A stretch of DNA of 64,000 bases from Linum tenue (taxonomy: Eukaryota; Streptophyta; Magnoliopsida; Malpighiales; Linaceae). Shown one piece after another: positions 1 through 9,660 of this stretch. The notes under the pieces are model-generated. The model worked only from the letters and a program-made list of their open reading frames with translations. It was not told where the DNA came from and did no database searches. Location: positions 60,413,703 to 60,477,702 of the forward strand of contig CAMGYJ010000002.1 of NCBI GenBank assembly GCA_946122785.1, in the 5' to 3' direction. Both the position numbers and the translations under genes were made by a program. Position 1 is the first letter of the stretch. Every line of letters starts with the position of its first letter.

Positions 1-1508
1 TTTGACATAAAACTGCACAAGGGACTGAAGATCCTTTGGCCCTCCGTATCGCACTTTTGTGGTCCGGTTAACCATCAACATTGCAGGCAAGCTGTGGATC
101 CCGAATCTGGAAAATATACTGACAAGCGGAACAAGAAATGTATCAGTAGGTATTATAAGAGTTACAAGTGGAACAAGGAATGTATCAGAGATATCATCAA
201 ACAACGGCTGAAAAGGAAAAGGGAGGTATACACACTTTATCCCTAAAAGCAGTATGCAAAATGCAATAAAAGGGAACCCCTACAAAGTACCCTCTCATGA
301 CTAACATAGACAGAACTATTTGAAAAGGTTGCATAATCAGGTTTGGTTCTCTAGGGTGTCAGGTACGTTATCAGTCATGGTGGAGGGTCATCACAAATTT
401 CATCTTTTATATGAAAACAAGTCGTCCATCCACACTAACTAGCACAAGCATCCATACAACTTACAAGCAACAGACATACATATATAGTGTTACATCACAA
501 CCTCAAATTTGCTTCCAGGTGATGCCTGAATGTGAATAAACTAACATAATAGGATCCTACAACTTATCAAAGCTATTCCTGTAGTACATTGTGGGGACTT
601 AAAGTAAGTTAAGGATTCTCCAGAGAGAAGGAAAACATCAGATTTGACAATTTCAGCTGCAACAGGAAAGTATTTTCTAGAAATAGTGAAAAGTAATGTT
701 TTGTTACCATACCTTGGGAGAACCGAAGACTCTTCAACAGCCAAATGCTGTATCTCAGGGAACATGGCAGCAAGTATTTCGAATTTAGGAAGCATGCTTC
801 GGGAGAAGGGGCACCAGGAAGCATAGAAGAGCACAGAAGAGTAAGCATTTGTCCACTCCGACTTTAAAGCTCTCTCAAGAAAGTTCCCATCCACCTATTT
901 TTCCAAAGAAAGAACACATAACTCAATACAAAGAAGAAATTCAACAGCTTTACACCAAGAGCTGCAGTATGCGTAATCCGGGGGTGGAGGAAGAAGGTTT
1001 TTGACGGGGATAACCAAATCAAACAATATGGTCGCTTAAAGTTATGCAATCTTAATCTGGGGCCTTCATTCAAATCCCTTAAAACCTAGCTAGATGCCAC
1101 CAAGAACTCCAAACCTAATCTCAAATCTTTTCTCAAGAACCCAGAAACCTAAAAAACTTGATACGTACAGAAACGGCTATCAGCTCCTTTATCACAAACC
1201 CTAATAAACAAATCCACTGCCACCACCCTACCAAAATCGATCAATTAAGACAAAGTGGCACAGAATTTCACGAATTGCAGACATTTATTGAAACTGATCA
1301 ATCATGGGAGGACTGAAGAGGGAGAGAAGCGAGGGAAGGGGTTTACCTGGAGAGGGGGATTGGAGGAGATCGAAGGATGGCATTGAGATTGAAGATTGTA
1401 AATCAACATAACCGATTCAACAGGGCAGGTCGTGGAAGCCGATGCTACCGGCGACGAAGCGAGCCGGAGGGATAGCAGGAGGAGGAAAACGGACACCGCC
1501 GGAGACAT
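1..1508 (-). CDS. APRL: 5'-adenylylsulfate reductase-like (APRL) protein, 5' part; 3' end lies outside the window
   Basis: Three coding exons read on the minus strand with matching phases: 1508-1347 (54 codons), 894-713 and 106-1. Introns 1346-895 and 712-107 have GT-AG ends. Exon 1 begins with a hydrophobic signal peptide and is followed by a CP pair typical of the family. Exon 2 holds the thioredoxin-fold active-site segment YASWCPFSRS and then FPEIQHLAVEESS. Exon 3 gives FGIHSLPAMLMVNRTT and stops at the window edge. APRL proteins are plant secretory-pathway thioredoxin-fold proteins related to the C-terminal domain of APS reductase. They carry a single Cys (WCPFS) instead of CXXC and are usually followed by a transmembrane segment, which is not in this window. 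The upstream neighbour, head to head, is an nCBP gene. From memory, Arabidopsis APRL7 and NCBP are also adjacent, which supports the assignment. The exact paralogue number is not decided. Confidence 0.9.
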
Positions 1509-2100
1509 TGTGAAGCGTGAGGCGGGGAATCGGAGAACACGTACAACACCGACGACAAAATCAAAAAGGGAAACTTGGCAGAAAAGAAGAGGAACGGTAA
1601 ATTGAAATAAAAGAAAAACACACCCAGATTAATGAAAGAAAAGTAGTAGGGAGCAGGAAAAGCGGGATCAAGAAGAAGAAGAAAGGAAGATTTGATCAGA
1701 AGATGAAGATGGAAGAAGGCAGGAAGCAGAGGGGAAAAATGGCGTTTCGTTGGCCGATTCGTTTTTATATCTTCCTGTCTCTTTCTTTCTCTCTCTGTCT
1801 GGTTTTTTATTTTCAAAAATTGACCTCACTGTTAATGCGTGTGCACAGTGTACTGTATATACATATTTTTAGTTTGGTCAGAAATTATAAATGCCAAACG
1901 TGAAGCTGATGACGAAAAAAAAGAAGAGAATGAGTCACTTATTATAGAGTGATAACTATTCATCTTTTGACAATATGGTCAATATAATATATTTGTATAG
2001 TCCGAACTTTTCACAAATTAAAAATTTTGGTCAAGCTTAATCTGTAATATTATAGCGTCAACTATGCATTAAAGTTACGAAATTGGCCAAAACCAAGATT
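1509..2100 (-). promoter_or_regulatory. 5' UTR and promoter of the APRL gene
   Basis: On the minus strand the 300 bases upstream of the APRL ATG are CT-rich (runs of CTTCTT and CTCTCT near 1680-1800), which is typical of a plant leader. An AT-rich stretch with TATATAC at about 1855-1862 is the best TATA-like candidate. Open frames here are low-complexity and are not called. Beyond about 1900 the sequence is AT-rich with nothing recognisable until the hAT remnant. Confidence 0.4.
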
Positions 2101-2157
2101 TGACCATTATCTTGGACGATTAAACGCGTTGACTAATATGGCACGTGCTTTGTGATA

Positions 2158-2760
2158 TTCATTGATGCTTCTGGTGTGGTCAAGAGTGGAAAAAACTTGT
2201 TTTAGTTCTTTTGTGGAACATTGATTGGGTTGGAATGGTGAATGTTGTGCATGTGGTGACTGATAATGCATCCAATTATCAAGCTGTAAGGTCAATGATA
2301 CATGAGCATTATAGTCATGTATACCGGACTCCTTCTGTTGCTCATAATCTTAATTTGGTCATGAAATACATCGGAGATATGCCTCATGTTAAGAGGCATG
2401 CATATAGATCTTCCAAGATATCTAAATTTGTTTACAATCATGGTTCAATTTATTTCTGGTTGAAGACAAATGAGTATTGAAAAGACATAGTGAACCCTGA
2501 TGCTACTAGATTTGCCACTACATTTCTGAGTTTGCAAAGTATTCTTGAGCAAATGCATGATTTGGAGGCTCTGGTGATTAGTGAGTGCTTTAGAGAGTGT
2601 GATTTCTCAAGTATACAGGTTGGAAAAGATGCGAAGCCAATTGTACTAGATCAACACTTTTGGGGTGAATGTGGCTTCATAGTTAAGTTGATAGCTCCAA
2701 TTGTGAAGTTACTTTGCGTTGTGGATCCAGGTAGTCAACGAGCAATTGGGTATATGCATG
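2158..2760 (+). pseudogene. hAT-family transposase remnant (DUF659-type)
   Basis: Translation gives FIDASGVVKSGKNLF, then a stop (TAG 2203-2205) and a frame change. It continues as VVHVVTDNASNYQAV and, after one in-frame TGA at 2478-2480, DATRFATTFLSLQSILEQ and VLDQHFWGECGFIVKLIAPI. These match the central region of plant hAT transposases (D in VTDN; the RFAT and FW blocks). The N-terminal BED finger and the C-terminal dimerisation region are absent. Reading continues for a few codons (GMITTVIY) after a MITE inserted at 2761-3648. It is a dead fragment. Confidence 0.8.
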
Positions 2761-3648
2761 TAGGGGTGATAAACGGTTAGTCGGTTATCGGTTTTAACCG
2801 ATAACCGAACCGATAAAGTCGGTTAGTGGTTAACCGATAACCGCTACTTCCTTATTGATTTCGGTTTCGGTTAGTAGTATTTTGGTTAGTGGTTAACCGC
2901 TAACCGCCTACTAGTGTGACTACATGATTTTTTACTTTGGCTAAGGAAAAAAGTTGTAAGATTCAAAACCAATCAACGTTGCAATTCCAAACATCCCAAT
3001 TCTCACCTATTGTAAACAACCCTCCATCAAGAGTCTCAAATGTTTTTAAGAGTTAGAACTCGAAAGTCACCCCTCTCTAAATCCCCTTTGCACTCGATAG
3101 AGTGAACCTTAGGTTGATGACTATGGGCTAGATGAAGATCTTGGAGTAAATGATGACTATGGGCTAGATGAATTGGAGCGAGATCCTCGGATCATTTAGG
3201 TTGATGATTTGGAGATAATGAACTTGTTATTTGTGTCTTGTTGTGATTGTGACTTGTGGTTGAATTGTGGGCATGTAGACTTTATGTTGCGGAGTTGTGG
3301 TTGAATTGTGTGGTTGCTTTAGGCTTTATGTTCAATTGATTTAGATGACTTTATGGTGTGTGATTATAGAGGCTGAAACAAAAGCAGGTCACTTAAAAAT
3401 TGAGGGTGAATCATTAAAAAAGGTGGTTGAAATTCGGTTTTGGGTGGTCGGTTTCTGAACGAAAACCGAAAAAGTGAACCAGAAACTACGATTTCGGTTA
3501 ACCGCAAGGGAAAACCGAAACCGATGTTTGCGGTTTTCGGTTAACCGAAGTCTCTGTCGGTTTCGGTTAGTGATCTTGGGACAATTTTGGTTGCGATTAA
3601 CCGATATTTCGGTGCGGTTAAACCGAAACCACACCGACTAACACCCTA
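2761..3648. mobile_element. hAT-like MITE with CGGTTAACCG-type subterminal repeats, inside the hAT pseudogene
   Basis: An 888-bp element with ends TAGGGGTGAT and GACTAACACCCTA, flanked by a perfect 8-bp duplication TATGCATG (2753-2760 and 3649-3656). Both ends are packed with CGGTTAACCG and CCGATAACCG words; the middle is AT-rich and non-coding. The 8-bp duplication and TA-GGG ends point to hAT-type mobilisation. Confidence 0.85.
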
Positions 3649-3659
3649 TATGCATGGGA

Positions 3660-3965
3660 TGATTACTACTGTAATATATGTTGTTTATAAATATAGTTGA
3701 GGTAAGAAAATATCTTTCTACTGATAGTTATGAAGCAGCAGGGAAAAAATCCATTTAAAGAAGGAAAACTACAAATAAAAACAGCAATATAGGAGCATAA
3801 TAGGACAAAAAAGTTATAGTTCCCATTTAACTATTGTAATATATTTTGTTTAGAAATGGAGTTGAGGTAAGAAAATATCTTTCTGCTACCGGTCATGAGG
3901 CAGTAGGGCAAAATAATTTCATCTAAAGAAGGAAAAATACAGACAAATATAGTAGTAGGGCAGAA
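3660..3965. repeat. Two-copy diverged tandem duplication
   Basis: A segment starting near 3670 (TGTAATATATGTTGTTTA, GTTGAGGTAAGAAAATATC, AAAGAAGGAAAA) recurs about 165 bp later near 3834 with many substitutions. No coding potential is seen. It lies downstream of the hAT remnant and may be its decayed 3' region. Confidence 0.6.
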
Positions 3966-4131
3966 AAAAATATAGCAATATGTCAGACTATCACATGACC
4001 ATCTCAAATCATCTTTGTCGCTAAGAACGATCCTGTATAGTTTTGATGATCATCAAGGACCATCATTGCCATCAATCACGCTATGATTAAGGATACAAAG
4101 GTAGATCCTGTTAAAGCAAGGTAGTGGTGGC

Positions 4132-5056
4132 TAGGGATGGAAATCAGTACAGAATCGGTATCCCGATATCAAATGTCAAAATCTCAACTGTCGAATTACA
4201 CGTTAAAATCAATAACAATCCCATTCTTTAAATAATTTTGGTATCTTAATCTCAATCACTAAATATTTCAGTATTTCAATATGTATTATTGAACATTACA
4301 TTAATTACCTATTTAATTAATAATTAGTTATATAAATTAGATTTGGTTGTCTAATTTAGTGCAAAAAGACTAGAGAAACGCTCTTGAGTTAGCCTAGAGT
4401 TAGGACATGGCTAAGGAAAATGGAGGAAATGTGATATTTTCAAGTTTTTGTTATTGTTATTCTTTAATTCGACGGATTGGACGATGAGAGACAACTAATA
4501 CTAGTGTTTGCTTATGGGTGTTATGAAAATCACAAGAGATGAGAGTGACTTAAACTTGGAAAACCAAAATTGAGTTGGATGGGGCCCCGTGAGTTGTGAA
4601 AGAGTGATGAATGACCAAATGTTGTCTGTAATATTTCATTAATTTTCAATTTTCAATTTTCGTAGTTTCTTGGTATTTTCTACCGATTCCAATTCCGTAA
4701 TCCCGAATACTGAATAACACTCCAAAATGAATCTTAATACCTAAAATATAGGTATGTATTTGCTTACAGGTGTTATGAAAATCTTAAACTTGGAAAACCA
4801 AAATTGAGTTGGATGGGGCCCGTGAGTTGTGAAAGAGTGATGAATGACCAAATGTGGTGTGTAATATTTCATTAATTTTCAATTTTCGTAGTTTCTTGGT
4901 ATTTCCTACCGATTCCAATCCCGTAATCCCGAATAGCACTGCAAAATGAATCTCAATACCTAAAATATATATGTATTTGGTAATACCAAGTAGTCAAAAA
5001 CTTATTACTGTATGTTTGTATAATCCCAAATATTGATAACAAACTTCTAACCATTA
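4132..5056. mobile_element. hAT-like element with GGTATCGGTAT-type ends and an internal tandem duplication
   Basis: It starts TAGGGATGGAAATCAG. Its interior is the reverse-complement relative of the element at 50915-52907 (shared AGAGTGATGAATGACC and CAAAATTGAGTTGGATGG blocks). TGGTGGC at 4125-4131 recurs at 5057-5063 and may be a 7-of-8 target duplication, although the right terminus is degraded. About 250 bp from about 4507 are duplicated from about 4757, with small deletions. Confidence 0.6.
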
Positions 5057-5063
5057 TGGTGGC

Positions 5064-5395
5064 TGTTGTTATTCACCTTCTTTCTTCTTCCCTCTCGTTG
5101 CCGATGTGGTATATTTGGTTCTGCGCTTTGGGCTGGGCCATTTATGTTTACATGGGTCGTTGAAAATAGTTAGGCCCAGCTTTATTCCCATCTCCCAAAC
5201 GACACCCCGTCTCGACGTTTCTGTTGTTGACTGTCCATTTAGGTTCGCGTTTAGTGGCTTCCTCTCTTTCTTCTCTTCTCTTTTCTTCTCCGCGCGATAT
5301 CACACACACACAGAGGACGAGCGCTGGGAAAGATAGGGAGAAAAATATTGAGGATTAGGGTTTGAAGGCAGAGAAATATAATCACAGCCCAGGTG
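5064..5395 (+). promoter_or_regulatory. nCBP promoter and 5' UTR
   Basis: Contains GGGCCAT and TAGGCCCAGC words near 5136 and 5172, which resemble the site II (TGGGCC) elements common in promoters of plant translation and growth genes. A CT-rich leader (CTTTCTTCTCTTCTC, about 5265-5285) and a (CA)n run follow, and the ATG is at 5396. No clear TATA box is seen. Confidence 0.45.
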
Positions 5396-6508
5396 ATGGA
5401 AATAGTGGAGAAGAAGGAGGTGGAGAATCATAACAACGCGCAATCGATTTTAGGCCCCGATTCCGTGGCCTCCGACGTCGTCGATAAAGAGGCAGAAGAG
5501 CGCCAAGCGCGTGAACTCAAAGCCGGTTTGCACCCTCTCAAGGTCCCTCTCTCTATATATTATATGCTGTTTCAGGTTGGGTTTTGCTGTTGATTAGGAT
5601 GATTCTGCGATGCCTGCCGATCAACTCTGATGAAGTGCTTAGTCCGATGTAGGATGTTTTTTTTGTTTCTCGTTTGAATTTGAGAAGAATGACGGGCAGA
5701 TAATCTTTACAAATTACCCTCTGTTTTTTACCCGGTTGGAGGACGAATGGGGTGGCTATACTTGAAAAAATGGGAGTCTTACAATAAGATTGAGATTAAT
5801 TTAGCTCACAGGCTCGAGCAGCATATTGGACTCGGGTTCCCTAGCTTTCGTGCTGCCTGATTGGCCTTATATTCTGCGAGGACGAATTTCGGATTGGTTG
5901 GATTTTCAGGGTCAGAGATTAGACCAGAAATTGCTGGGTTGGAGTGCACCATCAATGAATGAATGATGTTATGCGTGTTTTTAATTCTGGGATGGCAAAT
6001 AGCCAAATACTTGAAATTTTTTGATTTTTGTCTTGAAGTCTTATTGTTTTGATCTGGGTCTTGGTTCTTTGAAAGTGGGATTAGGAAGAGACAATAGTAT
6101 GGCAGCTCTGATGTGGGCTCTTCAAATTAGATGTGGTTTATTATATGTTGCGAGGCTTCTTATCTCTTGAGAAGTTTCAGCACCAGAATTGGAATCTAAT
6201 GCATTGCATATCTGGTTGGTGCAAGCATCTGAATGTATGCCTTATCATTGTTATGAAACTTGTGCTTGAAGTACATGATGTTAGAATTGTTACTAATTTA
6301 TTATGCTTCAGAAAGTTACAAAGCTGCTTCATGCGTTTTATTAGACTATATTCCTACTTTTCCTTTCTGATGTTAAAATGGTGCTTATGTTTCTCAATGT
6401 GTATGTGACCAGTACAAGTATGTCTTTTGGTACACTCGCCGGACACCAGGAGTCAGAACACAGACCTCATATGAAGACAATATAAAGAAAATAGTTGGTT
6501 TTAGTACG
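5396..6508 (+). CDS. NCBP: nCBP / 4EHP-type cap-binding protein: exons 1 and 2 only
   Basis: Exon 1 is 5396-5542 (49 codons, ending AGLHPLK). Exon 2 is 6413-6508 (32 codons: YKYVFWYTRRTPGVRTQ, SYEDNIKKIVGFST). Both have GT-AG borders and phase 0. WYTRRTPG and SYEDNIKK are diagnostic of the plant novel cap-binding protein, an eIF4E-related factor that binds the mRNA cap. The exons with the remaining cap-binding tryptophans (about 140 residues more in the family) are not recognisable downstream of the donor GT at 6509. Transposon DNA and then an unrelated same-strand gene (membrin) follow. The locus is therefore either a truncated gene or has an intron longer than 57 kb. The head-to-head APRL neighbour suggests it is the ancestral locus and not a stray copy. 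Intron 1 (5543-6412) holds no other gene. Confidence 0.85.
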
Positions 6509-7438
6509 GTAAGTCCCTTTCTCCTATATTTTTTTTTATGTGGTTGGTATTACGTCCTTATAACTAACTGAAGCTCTGCATCGATGACACATGGGGATTC
6601 AAGGATCCCAGTTTCGAAGGAAATAGATTGTTCTGTGATAGCAATTTACACGAAAGCTAATGACTTCCATATCTGAAGGTTTAAATGAATTTGAAAACAA
6701 ATAAAGGGCTCGTTGATGACAAACCTGTTTGCTCCATGCTCCCCTTAATATTTTCAAACCCGATGAGGTAGACAGCAGGGACTTGCGTGTATTAAGGCGG
6801 AGAAGGATTGAAGTGAAAGTCCTTTCAAATAAGCTCAAATTCGGAGCTCGATCAATTTCGCTTGGAGTAAAGCTTTGGCTTTCTATCTGTCTTTCAAACA
6901 ATAAAGAGAGACTGGATGAGCAATCGGGTAGATAGGGGATATATTGAATCAATCAAACACAAGGGGAAAAGGAATGCAATCGGCGCCATGGATGAAGGAG
7001 TTGGGAAAAGGAATGGGGTTCTAGGTTCAATTTCTGGGATTTTCATACGCTCTCTCTATTTGGGGGAAGGTTTAGGGCAGAATGAAAAGAGTCCGCCGTT
7101 ACTTTTCAGTTCCCCCCAAAGTAACATTTTGGTTTTGCTGAGACCCGCCAATTTGCTAATATCAAGGAATTTCTTTTCTATTTCCAACACAAAGTCATAT
7201 ATGTGTTGCCAATAATATAACACAAATACAACACATAACCAACTTGAGTTGCCTAATGCCCCTAATACGCAACCCAAAAAAAAGTTGTTGTCGTTACAAA
7301 TTTTTTTTTTTTTAAAAAACAAAACATAAAATTCACTTTTGATTACAACTTACAAATTACAACATGTATTTATAAATAATAAATCATTGAGACACTTTAA
7401 TCAAAATCTAAAAGGATTCGGGTTATGAATCTTAATAT
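6509..7438. other. Unassigned DNA between nCBP exon 2 and the MULE
   Basis: Short open frames exist on both strands but none matches a family I know. On the minus strand 7180-6735 looks like a leader: GA/CT-rich, then an ATG near 6737 in GGAGCATGGAGCAAACAG followed by GTTTGT, a possible splice donor. It could be the captured or truncated 5' end of another gene. Poly-A/T runs lie near 7300-7320. The last 100 bp resemble the telomere-like repeats on the other side of the MULE. Confidence 0.3.
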
Positions 7439-7447
7439 TAGGAATTA
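7439..7447. repeat. Left 9-bp target-site duplication of the large MULE
   Basis: TAGGAATTA, identical to 18887-18895. A 9-bp duplication is characteristic of Mutator-like elements. Confidence 0.92.
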
Positions 7448-7999
7448 GGGTATGCCTACTATGACATGCATGTCACGGTGACATGCACTTTTCGGTCGAC
7501 CTATTCCTAAGGGCGGTCGACCGAATAGTCTAATTTGGGCAGCACGAGAAAGCCTTGCGGTCGACCGCCACGACCACCTGGTCGACCGCATTTAGTTTAA
7601 GTTGGTATTTTTGGTCGACCAGAATAGAACCTCGGTCGGCCATTTCGTTGGCGTCAGAAACAACATGGTCGACCACCTAATATATAGGTCGACCACTTGA
7701 TGGCAGTAATTAACAAAATGGTCGACCGGATAAGGAAAGAGGTCGACCAGATAGAAGATAAGTGTTCTATCAAAGTGTCCAATCATTTGACGTAAAATGG
7801 AGATCAAGTGTTGGTTTCTCGGTCGACCTAATCCTGTACGAGGTCGACCGAATACAAGAAAGTCAACCTATGCCCCGTGTCTTTTTTGGTTATGTATGTC
7901 GATTTGTGTGGTTAATTTAATCGTATAAATTATGTTTCAAACCATCATAATTAGTCAATTATAACAAGGACTCATCAATCCATAGCATAACAACTAAAA

Positions 8000-8138
8000 A
8001 TAAAACACACATAAAATAGCATAATTGTTCACCACATAAAAATAAAACTAAAAAAACCATCATAGCATAATTGTTCACACATAAAAATAAAACTAAAAAA
8101 ATAACATAAAAATAAAACTAAAAAAATAAAACTAAAAA
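8000..8138. repeat. A-rich short tandem repeat at the 3' end of the third MULE gene
   Basis: Repeats of AAAATAAAACTAAAAAA and CATAGCATAATTGTTCA over about 130 bp. Read on the minus strand this is the T-rich 3' region directly after the stop codon at 8139-8141. Confidence 0.6.
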
Positions 8139-9401
8139 CTACTCATCTCCCCCCTCTCCCTCATTCACATTTTCTTCATTTTCTTCATTGGTGGTGGTAG
8201 CATGGTGGTCAGATGTGGTGGGATGCATGTATCTTCCGCTGAAAGATCGCCACTCATCTCGCATCTCATTCACGGACAGCTGCATTGTGCTCATCTGGGC
8301 GTTCATTTGCCCCATGTAGTCGTACATGCCAGTCATCTGGGCGTTCATCTGGCCCATGTACTCGTACATGCCATCCATGCGCTCCCACACACGCTGTAAG
8401 GTGATCGGTGGAGTTGAAGTCTGTGCCTCCCCCATTGGCTCGTCTCGAGCTCCTTGATCACCATCATCACCATCATCATCCTCATCATCATCATCATCAC
8501 CACCACCAGCATGAGCAATGTTTGCTCTGACATACTCACCATTACGCAGCTCAAAGCCCATCTTTTTCAGAGATGAAACAGTATAGAACTCCTGCCTTGA
8601 GATCGATAACCCCACCTCTTCACTTAAATTCACATTAAAATGCTCAAATATCACAGTGAGGATCATCCCATAGGGAAGATTCCTGTTTGAACTCTCAGCA
8701 GCAGTAAGCATGTGGTTAAAGATCAAGTATGGCAAGTTCACCTTCTCGTTTAACAGTAGGTTGGTGAGGAGCTCCATGTCGAAGTAGGTGACTGTCTCCC
8801 GATGTCCACCCTTTGGCAGAATGTTGTAGGAAAGCATGTGGTGAAGAACTCTGGCTTGAACTGTCAGGTGGTTACTCGATGGCCTATTGCGCCCCTCAGC
8901 ATGTTCCTCTTCATCAAGACCACATACGGTCTGGATTTGCTTGGCTCTCGTGTAATGCGTTTCATTCCAAGCACCGTAAGAATTGATTCTCCTCCCCGCG
9001 TTTGGAGCCTCCAGTACTTGCGCCAACACATTCTTGCTGATGCGCATCGCCACCCCATTCACATAGGATTTGAATGTGTGAATGGATCCATTTGCATTGC
9101 GCTCGTAGGAGATGTTGTTGTAGAAGTATTGTACCATTTTTGGGTAGTATGGTACATTGAGTGATATCACCTTCAACCACTCCTGATCGACGAAGGGTCC
9201 CAGAAACCCGTAATTCTCGAAATGAGAATACGCATCCGTCGTCAATGGCCTTCCCGGAACCACCCTCCGGTTGTGCATACTCTTCTCTTCGTAGTTCTCA
9301 CTTTGCTCCTTCGACTGGAACAAATTCGAATTGAACTCTTCCCATTCCGAACTTGAAGCAGCAGCTTTTTGTGTCTTTCTTTTCTTTTTGCCGCCAAACA
9401 T
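8139..9401 (-). CDS. MULE-encoded 420-aa protein resembling the 'putative plant transposon protein' domain family
   Basis: I chose the ATG at 9401-9399 (MFGGKKKRKTQK) because a splice acceptor (GATCGCAG) ends one base before it. An upstream ATG would add nine residues. Residues 1-12 are basic, a likely nuclear signal. Residues about 45-230 (NRRVVPGRPL, VPYYPKMVQYFYNNI, FKSYVNGVAMRISKN) resemble the Transposase_32-type domain found in plant transposon ORFs. Then come an acidic run (GGGDDDDDEDDDGDDGD), imperfect repeats of MYEYMGQMNAQM likely to form a coiled coil, and an acidic tail. There is no DDE motif, so it is not the transposase itself. It may be a DNA-binding or regulatory partner; I infer this from the element's motif arrays and not from homology. 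It is the last gene of the element, transcribed from a promoter 2.6 kb upstream across a large 5'-UTR intron. Confidence 0.75.
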   Translation of the reverse strand: MFGGKKKRKTQKAAASSSEWEEFNSNLFQSKEQSENYEEKSMHNRRVVPGRPLTTDAYSHFENYGFLGPFVDQEWLKVISLNVPYYPKMVQYFYNNISYERNANGSIHTFKSYVNGVAMRISKNVLAQVLEAPNAGRRINSYGAWNETHYTRAKQIQTVCGLDEEEHAEGRNRPSSNHLTVQARVLHHMLSYNILPKGGHRETVTYFDMELLTNLLLNEKVNLPYLIFNHMLTAAESSNRNLPYGMILTVIFEHFNVNLSEEVGLSISRQEFYTVSSLKKMGFELRNGEYVRANIAHAGGGDDDDDEDDDGDDGDQGARDEPMGEAQTSTPPITLQRVWERMDGMYEYMGQMNAQMTGMYDYMGQMNAQMSTMQLSVNEMRDEWRSFSGRYMHPTTSDHHATTTNEENEENVNEGEGGDE

Positions 9402-9660
9402 CCTGCGATCAAAGAAGCAAGAATACACATTAGTCCAATTTTCGAAATGAACAATACGCGGTCGACCACTCCATAAAGCGGTCGACCATAATTAATTTAA
9501 AACGAGAATGGGTCGACCTCAGAAGAAACACAGGTCGACCTCAGTTAGTTTAAAACGAGAACAGGTCGACCTCAGAAGAAGCATAGGTCGACCTCAGCTA
9601 ATTTAAAACGAGAATGGGTCGATATAAACCCGTAACAATTCAAATACAAAATTGCCTTCA

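Noticed and set aside
8345..8554. Met-rich frame overlapping the 420-aa gene
   Set aside because: Out-of-frame shadow of its GAT/GAC acidic run.
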